In this document: piece after piece, positions 18,401-27,314 of the stretch | Position numbering within the stretch: the first letter of the stretch is position 1 | How the letters are laid out: each line of letters starts with the position of its first letter | NCBI GenBank assembly: GCA_001023535.1 | Contig: CP011020.1 | Location: 1,643,001-1,707,000 of the forward strand | Direction: 5' to 3' | Source of the DNA: Pseudomonas chlororaphis | Lineage (GTDB): Bacteria > Pseudomonadota > Gammaproteobacteria > Pseudomonadales > Pseudomonadaceae | Length of the DNA stretch: 64,000 nucleotides | Notes under the pieces: model-generated | Told to the model about the DNA's origin: nothing | What the model saw: only the letters and a program-made list of their open reading frames with translations | The model's database searches: none | Program-made: the position numbers and the translations under genes

Positions 18401-21400
18401 AGTGCGACTGACTCGGTTGCTGAAGGTGGCTCGATTGTTTACACCGCTACTCTGACTAATGCGGCCGGCACACCAGTGACTGTGACGCTGAGCAATGGCG
18501 CGGTGATCAACATCGCGGCTGGTGCGACCACCGGCACCGTCACCGTCGATGCACCGAAGGATGACGTCTATAAGGACGCCGGCAAGGTTGAAGTCAGCAT
18601 CGACAAGGCCACAGGCGGTAACTTCGAGAACCTGGTTCCGAGCACTACCCCTGCTGTGACTGACGTTACCGACACCATCGATACATCGACCGTCAGCCTG
18701 TCGGCCACCTCGACCGTGGCTGAAGGTGGCACCGTGGTTTATACCGCCTCGGTTAATGCCCCCGTGACTGACACTCCGTTGGTTGTCACGCTGAGCAATG
18801 GCCAAATCATCACCATCCCGGTTGGCGCAAGCTCCGCTTCGGTGAACTTCGTTGCGCCAAACGACGCCCTCGCCGGCGGCGATAATCTGAGCGTCAAGAT
18901 TGATGACGCCCAAGGCGGTAACTACGAAAAACTCGCCATCGATGGCAAAACCGCTGACACCACCGTTACCGATACCCAAGACACTACAGGCCTGACCTTG
19001 AGTGCGACTGATTCGGTTGCTGAAGGTGGCTCGATCGTTTACACCGCAACCCTGACCAACGCCGCCGGCACCCCAGTGACCGTCACGTTGAGCAACGGCG
19101 CCGTGATCAACATCGCCGCTGGTGCGACCACCGGTACCGTAACTGTCGACGCGCCGAAGGATGACGTCTACAAAGATGCTGGCAAGGTCGAAGTCAGCAT
19201 CGACAAGGCCTCAGGCGGTAACTTCGAAAACCTGGTTCCGAGCACCACTCCGGCTGTCACTGACGTTACCGATACCATCGACACCAGCACCGTTTCACTT
19301 ACTGCGACTTCGACGGTGGCCGAAGGTGGCACTGTCGTTTACACCGCTTCGGTTAATGCCCCAGTGACTGACGCTCCGTTGGTCGTCACTTTGTCGAATG
19401 GCCAGACCATCACCATCCCGGTCGGCGCAAGTTCTGCTTCGGTGAACTTCGTTGCACCAAACGACGCCCTCGCCGGCGGCGACAACTTGAGCGTCAAGAT
19501 CGACGATGCCCAGGGCGGCAACTACGAAAAACTTGCCATCGATGGCAAAACCGCTGACACCACCGTTACGGATACCCAAGACACTACCGGTCTGACGCTT
19601 TCCGCAACCGACACTGTCGCTGAAGGCGGCTCGATCGTTTACACCGCAACCCTGACCAACGCCGCCGGCACGCCAGTGACTGTGACACTGAGCAATGGCG
19701 CGGTGATCAACATCGCGGCTGGTGCAACCACTGGCACCGTCACCGTTGATGCGCCTAAAGACGACGTCTACAAAGACGCGGGCAAAGTTGAAGTCAGCAT
19801 CGATAAAGCCACAGGCGGCAACTTCGAGAATTTGGTGCCGAGCACCACTCCAGCGGTAACAGATGTCACTGACACCATCGACACCAGTACCGTTTCGCTC
19901 ACCGCGACTTCGACGGTGGCCGAAGGTGGCACTGTCGTTTACACCGCTTCGGTTAATGCCCCAGTGACTGACGCTCCGTTGGTCGTCACTTTGTCGAATG
20001 GCCAGACCATCACCATCCCGGTCGGCGCAAGTTCTGCTTCGGTGAACTTCGTTGCACCAAACGACGCCCTCGCCGGCGGCGACAACTTGAGCATCAAGAT
20101 CGACGATGCCAAGGGCGGCAACTACGAAAATCTGGTTGCAGATAAAACTCCAGCCGAAACTACGGTTACAGACACCCAAGACACTACCGGTCTGACGCTT
20201 TCCGCAACCGACACTGTTGCTGAAGGCGGTTCGATTGTTTACACCGCGACCCTGACCAATGCGGCTGGCACACCAGTGACCGTCACGCTGAGCAACGGCG
20301 CCGTGATTAACATCGCGGCCGGTGCGACCACTGGCACTGTCACTGTCGACGCGCCAAAAGACGACGTCTACAAAGACGCCGGCAAGGTTGAAGTCAGCAT
20401 CGACAAGGCCACGGGTGGCAACTTCGAGAACCTCGTTCCGAGCACTACTCCAGCGGTCACTGACGTTACCGACACCATCGACACATCGACCGTCAGTCTG
20501 TCGGCCACTTCGACCGTCGCCGAAGGCGGTACCGTGGTCTACACCGCCTCGGTCAACGCGCCAGTCACTGACGCTCCGCTGGTCGTCACTTTGTCGAATG
20601 GCCAGACCATCACCATCCCAGTAGGCGCAAGCTCTGCTTCGGTGAACTTCGTTGCACCGAACGATGCGCTCGCCGGCGGCGACAACTTGAGCGTCAAGAT
20701 CGACGATGCCAAGGGCGGCAACTACGAAAATCTGGTTGCAGATAAAACTCCAGCCGAAACTACGGTTACAGACACCCAAGACACTACCGGTCTGACGCTT
20801 TCCGCAACCGACACTGTGGCTGAGGGCGGCTCGATCGTTTACACCGCTACTCTGACCAACGCCGCCGGCACACCAGTGACCGTCACGCTGAGCAACGGCG
20901 CAGTGATCAACATCGCGGCCGGTGCGACCACTGGCACTGTCACTGTCGACGCGCCAAAAGACGACGTCTACAAAGACGCCGGCAAGGTTGAAGTCAGCAT
21001 CGACAAGGCCACGGGTGGCAACTTCGAGAACCTCGTTCCGAGCACTACTCCAGCGGTCACTGACGTTACCGACACCATCGACACATCGACCGTCAGTCTG
21101 TCGGCCACTTCGACCGTCGCCGAAGGCGGTACCGTGGTCTACACCGCCTCGGTCAACGCGCCAGTCACTGACGCTCCGCTGGTCGTCACTTTGTCGAATG
21201 GCCAGACCATCACCATCCCAGTAGGCGCAAGCTCTGCTTCGGTGAACTTCGTTGCACCGAACGATGCGCTCGCCGGCGGCGACAACTTGAGCGTCAAGAT
21301 CGACGATGCCAAGGGCGGCAACTACGAAAATCTGGTTGCAGATAAAACTCCAGCCGAAACTACGGTTACAGACACCCAAGACACTACCGGTCTGACGCTT

Positions 21401-24400
21401 TCCGCAACTGACACTGTGGCCGAGGGCGGTTCGATCGTTTACACCGCTACTCTGACCAATGCAGCCGGCACACCAGTGACCGTCACGCTGAGCAACGGCG
21501 CAGTCATCAACATCGCCGCTGGTGCAACTACCGGTACCGTCACTGTCGACGCGCCAAAAGACGACGTCTACAAAGACGCCGGCAAGGTCGAAGTCAGCAT
21601 CGACAAGGCCACGGGTGGCAACTTCGAAAACTTGGTGCCTAGCACCACGCCAGCGGTGACTGACGTTACCGATACCATCGACACCAGCACCGTTTCGCTT
21701 ACTGCGACTTCGACTGTGGCCGAAGGTGGCACCGTCGTTTACACCGCTTCGGTCAACGCGCCAGTCACTGACGCGCCATTGGTCGTCACCTTGTCGAATG
21801 GCCAGACCATCACCATTCCCGTGGGCGCAAGTTCTGCTTCGGTGAACTTCGTTGCGCCAAACGACGCCCTCGCTGGCGGCGATAACCTGAGCGTCAAGAT
21901 TGATGACGCCCAGGGCGGTAACTACGAAAAACTTGCCATCGACGGTAAAACTGCTGACACCACCCTTACCGACACCCAGGACACTACAGGCCTGACCTTG
22001 AGTGCGACTGACTCGGTTGCTGAAGGTGGCTCGATTGTTTACACCGCTACTCTGACTAATGCGGCCGGCACACCAGTGACTGTGACGCTGAGCAATGGCG
22101 CGGTGATCAACATCGCGGCTGGTGCAACCACTGGCACCGTCACTGTCGACGCGCCTAAAGACGACGTCTACAAGGATGCCGGCAAGGTTGAAGTCAGCAT
22201 CGATAAAGCCACTGGCGGTAACTTCGAAAACCTGGTTCCGAGCACTGCCCCAGCAGTGACTGACGTCACCGACACCATCGACACATCGACCGTCAGCCTG
22301 TCCGCCACTTCGACCGTCGCCGAAGGCGGCACCGTGGTCTACACCGCGTCGGTCAACGCGCCAGTCACTGACGCGCCATTGGTCGTCACTTTGTCGAATG
22401 GCCAGACCATCACCATCCCGGTCGGCGCAAGTTCTGCTTCGGTGAACTTCGTTGCGCCAAACGACGCCCTCGCTGGCGGCGATAACCTGAGCGTCAAGAT
22501 CGATGACGCACAGGGCGGCAACTACGAAAAACTCGCCATCGATGGCAAAACCGCTGACACCACCGTTACCGATACCCAAGACACTACAGGCCTGACCTTG
22601 AGTGCGACTGATTCGGTTGCTGAAGGTGGCTCGATTGTTTACACCGCGACCCTGACCAACGCCGCTGGCACGCCAGTGACTGTGACACTGAGCAATGGTG
22701 CGGTCATCAACATCGCCGCCGGTGCAACCACCGGCACTGTGACCGTCGACGCGCCGAAGGATGACGTCTATAAAGATGCTGGCAAAGTTGAAGTCAGCAT
22801 CGATAAGGCGGTTGGCGGTAACTTCGAGAACCTCGTTCCGAGCACTACTCCAGCCGTGACCAATGTCACCGACACCATCGACACATCGACCGTCAGCCTG
22901 TCCGCCACTTCGACCGTCGCCGAAGGCGGCACCGTGGTCTACACCGCCTCGGTCAACGCCCCGGTCACCAACGCGCCGCTGGTCGTCACGCTGAGCAACG
23001 GCCAGACCATCACCATTCCCGTGGGCGCAAGCTCCGCGTCGGTGAACTTCGTTGCGCCAAACGACACCCTCGCCGGCGGCAACCACCTGAGCGTCAAGAT
23101 CGATGACGCACAGGGCGGCAACTACGAAAAACTCGCCATCGACGGCAAAACCGCTGACACCACCGTTACCGATACCCAGGACACCACCGGCCTGAGCCTG
23201 AGCGCTACCGGTACCGTGGCCGAGGGTGGTCAGATCACCTACACCGCGACCCTGACCAACGCAGCCGGTACACCTGTCGACGTTACCCTGAGCAATGGCG
23301 CCGTCATTCACATCGACGCCGGCAAAACCACCGGCACCGTCACTGTCGACGCGCCTAAAGACGACGTCTACAAAGACGCCGGCAAGGTCGAAGTCAGTAT
23401 CGATAAAGCAACAGGCGGTAACTTCGAGCACCTGGTGCCAAGTACCACTCCAGCCGTGACCAATGTCACCGACACCATCGACACCAGTACTGTCAGCATC
23501 AGCGGCAGCACGTCGGTCACTGAAGGCCAGACCGCTACGTACACCGTCAGCCTGACGAACCCGGCGCAAACCGAGGTGACGCTCAAGATCGTCTACAGCG
23601 GCACCGCCGCCGACGGCTCGGACTTCACCGGCGTCTACACCGTGAAGATCCCGGCCAACGGCACCAGCGCCACCTTCAACGTGGCCACGCTGGACGACAA
23701 GATCACCGAAGGCACGGAAAACTTCGTGGTCAAGATCGACTCGGCCACCGGCGGCAACTTCGAGAACCTGGCAATCAGCGGCACCAATGGCAGCGTCAGC
23801 ACCTCGATCATCGACAACGATGCGCCACCGGTACTCGACCTGGATGCCAACAACTCCAGCGGCAAGACCGGCGCTGACTATCAGGTGACCTTCACCGAAG
23901 GCACCCCTGGCCAGGGCGTGTCGATTGGCGACACTGACCTGAAAATCACCGACCCGGACAGCACCATGCTGACCGGCGCCACCATCGTGCTGACCAACCG
24001 TCAGCCCGGCGATGCGCTGAACCTGGGCAACAGCGTCAATGGCATCAGCATCAACGCCAACAGCACCAACGGTACGGTCACGCTGACCCTGTCCGGCAAC
24101 GCGACGCTCGCCGACTACATGCAGCAGATCAAGAACATCAGCTTCACCAACAGCAGCGATGACCCAAGCACCGTCCCGCGCATCATCACCGTGACCGTGA
24201 CCGACGGCACCAGTTACTCCAACACCGCCACCACCACCGTGAACGTGGTCGGGGTCAACGATGCACCGGTGGCCACCGGCGGTGCGGTGACCGGTACCGA
24301 GGACACTTCGCTGGTCCTCGGCTGGTCGACCTTCGGCGTCAGCGACCTGGACAGCCCGGCAGCAAGCCTGGGTGTGAAAATCACCGGCCTGCCCAGCGAC

Positions 24401-27196
24401 GGCAAGTTGCAGTACCTTGATGGCGCAACCTGGAAGGACGTGGCCAACAACCAGACCTTCACCAAGGCTGACATCGATGCCGGCAAGCTGCGCTTCACGC
24501 CGGACGCCAACGAATCCGGTGCCAACGGCAACCCGGCCGGCGTGGGCGATCAAAAGGCCGATTACGCACAGATCAGCTTCCAGCCCACCGACGGCCAGGC
24601 GCTGGGCACTACCGGCACCGTGAAGATCGACATCACACCCGTTGCCGACGCCCCGACCCTCAACGTGGCCGGCAACAGCGTGACCTCCACCGGCCTGATC
24701 AAGGAAGTCTGGACCGGCCTGTCTGGCCTGGGCACCGATGGCAGCGGCGCGCCGTCCGGCACCCTCAAGTCGGTGATCGATGCTGCCGGTACGCCGAACA
24801 GCAGCAGCACCGTGACCAACGTGCAGTCCGACAGCAACGTGAACCCTGGCACGGCGTCGAAAACTTCCGGTCTGATTTACCTCGAAGCCGGCAAGACCTA
24901 CACCTTCAGCGGCACCGGCGACGACAGCCTGTTGGTGACCGTCGGCGGCAAGGACGTGGCGGCGATTACCTGGGGCGCGGGCGGCAAGCTGAACGGCTCG
25001 TTCACGCCGACCACCAGCGGCTACTACACCCTGGACATCTACCACCACAACCAGACCGGCCCGGGCAGCTATGACGTGAACCTGTCGGTCAACGGCGGCA
25101 CGGCGGTCGACCTGAGCAGTGCTGGCGTACCGCTGTACACCGGCGTGGCTGACCTGGCGAATGCCGGCGTGACGGTCTCCGACCTGCACGGCAGCAATGG
25201 CGAGGGTTACTACGACGGCTACAAGCTCAACGAAGGCGCCGAAGGCTCCAGCGTGCACCTGTCGAAGATCACCACCGCCCTGACCGACACCGACGGCTCC
25301 GAAAGCCTGAGCGTGAAAGTCGGCGGTATCCCTGAAGGCAGCGTGCTGACCGATGGCGCGGGCCACACCGCGACCGTGGGCAGCAGCGGCGAAGCCTCGA
25401 TCACCGGCTGGAACCTGGGCAGCCTGACCTTGACGCCACCGGCGTACTACAACGGCAAGTTCAACGTGACCGTGACGTCGACGGCCACCGAGGCCCTGGG
25501 AGGCTCGGCGGTCACCACGGCCCAGATCCCGGTTACCGTGTACCCGGCCGTCTACAACGCCACCACCGCGACCTCCGCCAGTGACAACGTCGTCGGCACC
25601 GACGCCAACGACATCATTGTCGCCGACATCGGCGGCCTGACCGTGGTACCGGGCGTCAACTACAACATCGCCTTCATGGTCGACAGCTCCGGCAGCATGA
25701 GTTCCTCGTCCATCACCGCGGCCAAGGATTCGCTGACGTCGGTGTTCAACACCCTCAAGCAAAGCCTGGGCAGCAACTCCGGCACGGTGAACATCTTCCT
25801 GGCCGACTTCGACGCCCAGGTGAACAAGACCGTTTCGGTGAACCTCAACGACCCGAATGCCCTGACACTGCTCAAGGGCGTGCTGAACTCCATGGTTTCC
25901 GGCGGCGGCACCAACTACGAGGACGTGTTCAAGACCACGGCCAACTGGTTCAAGAGCACCGAGGCCATGGCCAACACCGGCGCGAAGAACCTGACGTACT
26001 TCATCACCGACGGCCAGCCGACGTTCTACCAGGCCGGCGAGCAGACGAACCCGACCCTGTATGGCGATGTGAAGCTGGACAGCCTCATCACCACCAACAA
26101 CTACAAGCTTGGGCAAACCTTCAGCGCCGATCTGGACAGCAAGCACCGCGTGCAGGTCGATAGCAGCGGCAACGTCACGCTGCAGACCTGGCAGAAGTCG
26201 TGGGGCGGCTACTGGAGCAGCGAGGAACTGGGCACCCTGCACGCCCAAGGGGACGGCACCTATGAACTGTCCTACCTCAGCGGCACCGGCAACAGCACCG
26301 ACTCGGCCACCAGCAGCAACTCCCTGAGTGCCTTTGCGCTGCTCAGCTCGGTGTCCGGCGTGGAAGCCATCGGCCTGAACCAGGGCGTGACCCTGGCCGA
26401 CCTCAAGCCCTACGACTCGGACCAGACGCCGCAGACCAACATCGACCCGAAAAACCTGGCCAACTCGATCATCGGCCACACCGAAGCGACCCTGCCGGGG
26501 GCCGACACCGTCAATGGCGGCGATGGCCACGACATCCTGTTCGGCGACCTGGTGAGCTTCAACGGCATTGCCGGCGAGGGTTACCAGGCCATCCAGGCGT
26601 TCGTTGCCCAGCAGAACGGCGTGGACGTGAGCAAAGTCACCACCAGCAACGTGCACCAGTACATCACCGAACACTACACCGCGTTCGATGTGTCGGGTGC
26701 CCACGATGGCAATGACACCCTGCTCGGCGGCGCCGGCAACGACATCATCTTTGGCCAGGGCGGCAACGACCTGCTCGACGGTGGCAAGGGCAACGACATC
26801 CTGCTCGGTGGCACCGGCAACGACACGCTGATTGGCGGCCAGGGCAATGACACCCTGATCGGTGGCTTGGGCGGCGATACCTTTGTCTGGAAGTCCGGTG
26901 ACACCGGCACTGACGTGATCAAGGACTTCAAGGCCGCTGAAGGTGACCGGATCGACCTGCGGGATCTATTGCAGGGCGAAAGCGGCAGCACCATCGACCA
27001 CTTCCTGAAAATCAGCACGGTCGATGGCGTGTCGTCGCTGCAAGTGAGCAGCTCCGGCCAGTTCAACACCGGCAACGCCGCGGCGACGCCGGACGTGACG
27101 ATCAAGCTGGAAGGCAACAACTGGTCGAGCGTCAACCTGAACTCGTTGATCGCCGGCAGCGACCCGACCATCAAGATCGATCACAACAACAGCTGA
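12455..27196 (+). CDS. lapA: LapA, giant repetitive biofilm adhesin (type I secreted, LapG-cleavable)
   Basis: A 4913-residue cell-surface adhesin. Residues 1-125 form the N-terminal retention module that plugs the LapE pore. The LapG-type cleavage motif TAAG occurs at 107-110 and again at 112-115. Residues about 177-3675 are roughly 35 Ig-like repeats of 100 residues; from about residue 575 two types, A (KDDVYKDAG) and B (PNDALAGGD), alternate. Next come a Calx-beta-like unit (about 3676-3795), cadherin/VCBS-like domains (GVNDAPV), a PA14-like domain (about 4080-4220), a von Willebrand A domain with MIDAS motif DSSGS (Asp4410), RTX calcium repeats (GGxGND, about 4758-4804) and a C-terminal secretion signal. 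lapEBC are divergent upstream; lapD/lapG lie downstream. No internal stop or frameshift is seen. Confidence 0.95.
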   Translation: MSSVIAVVKSIVGQVFVVSPEGIRRVLIEGDRLYTGDQLDTGPAGAVTLELADGRTLDLGRDTQWSANAPDSSTDLAAATAQAAPSVEELQQAIAAGADPTTALEATAAGATAAGTGGAAGGGHTFVALDATAGSVDPTVGFPTEGLSTAAATTTDLTGLDTNANANTTANAVVNATMTLSATPTLTEAGGVLVYTATVTQAPQTALTVTLSNGSVIVIPAGQTTGTVNVPLAPNDTVYNDPTQISVTVTGTTGGTGIAVTLPTAPAVTQITDTIDTTNVTLTAGNTVTEGGQITYTATLTNPAQTPVTVTLSNGSVITIAAGQTAGTVTVDTPANDVYNNGSTVSTTITGATGGNFENLVPSTTPAVTTITDSADTTGLTLSASNTITEGGQITYTATLTNAAQTPVTVTLSNGSVITIAAGQTAGTVTVDTPANDVYNNGSTVSTTITGATGGNFENLVPSTTPAVTTITDSADTTGLTLSASNTITEGGQITYTATLTNAAQTPVTVTLSNGSVITIAAGQTAGTVTVDTPANDVYNNGSTVSTTITGATGGNFENLVPSTTPAVTTITDSTDTTDLSLSASTEVAEGGQILYTATLTNPAGTPVTVTLSNGAVINIAAGATTGSVAVDAPKDDVYKDAGKVEVSIDKAVGGNFENLVPSTAPAVTDVTDTIDTSTVSLTATSTVAEGGTVVYTASVNAPVTDAPLVVTLSNGQTITIPVGASSASVNFVAPNDALAGGDNLSVKIDDAQGGNYENLVADKTPAETSVTDVQDTTGLSLSATGTVAEGGSIVYTATLTNAAGTPVTVTLSNGAVINIAAGATTGTVTVDAPKDDVYKDAGKVEVSIDKATGGNFENLVPSTTPAVTDVTDTIDTSTVSLTATSTVAEGGTVVYTASVNAPVTDAPLVVTLSNGQTITIPVGASSASVNFVAPNDALAGGDNLSVKIDDAQGGNYENLVADKTPAETTVTDTQDTTGLTLSATDTVAEGGSIVYTATLTNAAGTPVTVTLSNGAVINIAAGATTGTVTVDAPKDDVYKDAGKVEVSIDKATGGNFENLVPSTTPAVTDVTDTIDTSTVSLTATSTVAEGGTVVYTASVNAPVTDAPLVVTLSNGQTITIPVGASSASVNFVAPNDALAGGDNLSVKIDDAQGGNYEKLTIDGKTADTTVTDTQDTTGLTLSATDSVAEGGSIVYTATLTNAAGTPVTVTLSNGAVINIAAGATTGTVTVDAPKDDVYKDAGKVEVSIDKAVGGNFENLVPSTTPAVTDVTDTIDTSTVSLTATSTVAEGGTVVYTASVNAPVTEAPLVVTLSNGQTITIPVGASSASVNFVAPNDALAGGDNLSVKIDDAQGGNYEKLAIDGKTADTTVTDTQDTTGLTLSATDSVAEGGSIVYTATLTNAAGTPVTVTLSNGAVINIAAGATTGTVTVDAPKDDVYKDAGKVEVSIDKAVGGNFENLVPSTTPAVTDVTDTIDTSTVSLTATSTVAEGGTVVYTASVNAPVTEAPLVVTLSNGQTITIPVGASSASVNFVAPNDALAGGDSLSVKIDDAQGGNYEKLAIDGKTAETTVTDTQDTTGLTLSATDTVAEGGSIVYTATLTNAAGTPVTVTLSNGAVINIAAGATTGTVTVDAPKDDVYKDAGKVEVSIDKATGGNFENLVPSTTPAVTDVTDTIDTSTVSLTATSTVAEGGTVVYTASVNAPVTDAPLVVTLSNGQTITIPVGASSASVNFVAPNDALAGGDNLSVKIDDAQGGNYEKLAIDGKTADTTVTDTQDTTGLTLSATDSVAEGGSIVYTATLTNAAGTPVTVTLSNGAVINIAAGATTGTVTVDAPKDDVYKDAGKVEVSIDKATGGNFENLVPSTTPAVTDVTDTIDTSTVSLTATSTVAEGGTVVYTASVNAPVTEEPLVVTLSNGQTITIPVGASSASVNFVAPNDALAGGDNLSVKIDDAQGGNYEKLAIDGKTADTTVTDTQDTTGLTLSATDSVAEGGSIVYTATLTNAAGTPVTVTLSNGAVINIAAGATTGTVTVDAPKDDVYKDAGKVEVSIDKATGGNFENLVPSTTPAVTDVTDTIDTSTVSLSATSTVAEGGTVVYTASVNAPVTDTPLVVTLSNGQIITIPVGASSASVNFVAPNDALAGGDNLSVKIDDAQGGNYEKLAIDGKTADTTVTDTQDTTGLTLSATDSVAEGGSIVYTATLTNAAGTPVTVTLSNGAVINIAAGATTGTVTVDAPKDDVYKDAGKVEVSIDKASGGNFENLVPSTTPAVTDVTDTIDTSTVSLTATSTVAEGGTVVYTASVNAPVTDAPLVVTLSNGQTITIPVGASSASVNFVAPNDALAGGDNLSVKIDDAQGGNYEKLAIDGKTADTTVTDTQDTTGLTLSATDTVAEGGSIVYTATLTNAAGTPVTVTLSNGAVINIAAGATTGTVTVDAPKDDVYKDAGKVEVSIDKATGGNFENLVPSTTPAVTDVTDTIDTSTVSLTATSTVAEGGTVVYTASVNAPVTDAPLVVTLSNGQTITIPVGASSASVNFVAPNDALAGGDNLSIKIDDAKGGNYENLVADKTPAETTVTDTQDTTGLTLSATDTVAEGGSIVYTATLTNAAGTPVTVTLSNGAVINIAAGATTGTVTVDAPKDDVYKDAGKVEVSIDKATGGNFENLVPSTTPAVTDVTDTIDTSTVSLSATSTVAEGGTVVYTASVNAPVTDAPLVVTLSNGQTITIPVGASSASVNFVAPNDALAGGDNLSVKIDDAKGGNYENLVADKTPAETTVTDTQDTTGLTLSATDTVAEGGSIVYTATLTNAAGTPVTVTLSNGAVINIAAGATTGTVTVDAPKDDVYKDAGKVEVSIDKATGGNFENLVPSTTPAVTDVTDTIDTSTVSLSATSTVAEGGTVVYTASVNAPVTDAPLVVTLSNGQTITIPVGASSASVNFVAPNDALAGGDNLSVKIDDAKGGNYENLVADKTPAETTVTDTQDTTGLTLSATDTVAEGGSIVYTATLTNAAGTPVTVTLSNGAVINIAAGATTGTVTVDAPKDDVYKDAGKVEVSIDKATGGNFENLVPSTTPAVTDVTDTIDTSTVSLTATSTVAEGGTVVYTASVNAPVTDAPLVVTLSNGQTITIPVGASSASVNFVAPNDALAGGDNLSVKIDDAQGGNYEKLAIDGKTADTTLTDTQDTTGLTLSATDSVAEGGSIVYTATLTNAAGTPVTVTLSNGAVINIAAGATTGTVTVDAPKDDVYKDAGKVEVSIDKATGGNFENLVPSTAPAVTDVTDTIDTSTVSLSATSTVAEGGTVVYTASVNAPVTDAPLVVTLSNGQTITIPVGASSASVNFVAPNDALAGGDNLSVKIDDAQGGNYEKLAIDGKTADTTVTDTQDTTGLTLSATDSVAEGGSIVYTATLTNAAGTPVTVTLSNGAVINIAAGATTGTVTVDAPKDDVYKDAGKVEVSIDKAVGGNFENLVPSTTPAVTNVTDTIDTSTVSLSATSTVAEGGTVVYTASVNAPVTNAPLVVTLSNGQTITIPVGASSASVNFVAPNDTLAGGNHLSVKIDDAQGGNYEKLAIDGKTADTTVTDTQDTTGLSLSATGTVAEGGQITYTATLTNAAGTPVDVTLSNGAVIHIDAGKTTGTVTVDAPKDDVYKDAGKVEVSIDKATGGNFEHLVPSTTPAVTNVTDTIDTSTVSISGSTSVTEGQTATYTVSLTNPAQTEVTLKIVYSGTAADGSDFTGVYTVKIPANGTSATFNVATLDDKITEGTENFVVKIDSATGGNFENLAISGTNGSVSTSIIDNDAPPVLDLDANNSSGKTGADYQVTFTEGTPGQGVSIGDTDLKITDPDSTMLTGATIVLTNRQPGDALNLGNSVNGISINANSTNGTVTLTLSGNATLADYMQQIKNISFTNSSDDPSTVPRIITVTVTDGTSYSNTATTTVNVVGVNDAPVATGGAVTGTEDTSLVLGWSTFGVSDLDSPAASLGVKITGLPSDGKLQYLDGATWKDVANNQTFTKADIDAGKLRFTPDANESGANGNPAGVGDQKADYAQISFQPTDGQALGTTGTVKIDITPVADAPTLNVAGNSVTSTGLIKEVWTGLSGLGTDGSGAPSGTLKSVIDAAGTPNSSSTVTNVQSDSNVNPGTASKTSGLIYLEAGKTYTFSGTGDDSLLVTVGGKDVAAITWGAGGKLNGSFTPTTSGYYTLDIYHHNQTGPGSYDVNLSVNGGTAVDLSSAGVPLYTGVADLANAGVTVSDLHGSNGEGYYDGYKLNEGAEGSSVHLSKITTALTDTDGSESLSVKVGGIPEGSVLTDGAGHTATVGSSGEASITGWNLGSLTLTPPAYYNGKFNVTVTSTATEALGGSAVTTAQIPVTVYPAVYNATTATSASDNVVGTDANDIIVADIGGLTVVPGVNYNIAFMVDSSGSMSSSSITAAKDSLTSVFNTLKQSLGSNSGTVNIFLADFDAQVNKTVSVNLNDPNALTLLKGVLNSMVSGGGTNYEDVFKTTANWFKSTEAMANTGAKNLTYFITDGQPTFYQAGEQTNPTLYGDVKLDSLITTNNYKLGQTFSADLDSKHRVQVDSSGNVTLQTWQKSWGGYWSSEELGTLHAQGDGTYELSYLSGTGNSTDSATSSNSLSAFALLSSVSGVEAIGLNQGVTLADLKPYDSDQTPQTNIDPKNLANSIIGHTEATLPGADTVNGGDGHDILFGDLVSFNGIAGEGYQAIQAFVAQQNGVDVSKVTTSNVHQYITEHYTAFDVSGAHDGNDTLLGGAGNDIIFGQGGNDLLDGGKGNDILLGGTGNDTLIGGQGNDTLIGGLGGDTFVWKSGDTGTDVIKDFKAAEGDRIDLRDLLQGESGSTIDHFLKISTVDGVSSLQVSSSGQFNTGNAAATPDVTIKLEGNNWSSVNLNSLIAGSDPTIKIDHNNS
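13280..23480 (+). repeat. lapA coding repeat array, 300-bp units
   Basis: About 34 consecutive units of exactly 300 bp, preceded by one diverged unit at about 12985-13280. Units 1-3 (13280-14180) are one family. From 14180 two families alternate with a 600-bp period: A units start at 14180+600k (16 copies) and B units at 14480+600k (15 copies). Neighbouring blocks are almost identical at the DNA level in places, for example about 20309-20808 against 20909-21408. A collapsed or expanded assembly is possible in such an array. Confidence 0.9.
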
Positions 27197-27211
27197 ACCT
27201 GACACAAACCG

Positions 27212-27239
27212 GTGGCGAGGGAGCAAGCTCCCTCGCCAC
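27212..27239. repeat. single REP palindrome, possible lapA 3' hairpin
   Basis: A perfect 13-bp inverted repeat (GTGGCGAGGGAGC / GCTCCCTCGCCAC, two-base loop) starts 16 bases after the lapA stop. It could stabilise or end the lapA transcript. There is no T-run, so terminator function is uncertain. Confidence 0.7.
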
Positions 27240-27314
27240 AATAAGTGTTCATACTCCCGCAGAGTTGGCCTATGCTGCCCAGCATGACGCCGCTTCATAC
27301 ATGAGGGATGCCCG

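Noticed and set aside
15086..26704. Very long open frames on the minus strand of lapA (1297 and 2469 codons), and a 505-codon one at 12452-13969
   Set aside because: They are antisense to the repeats; biased codon use in a periodic gene removes stops on the other strand. The products are repetitive and Gly/Val/Asp/Arg-rich with no domain, and no credible start signals were seen.
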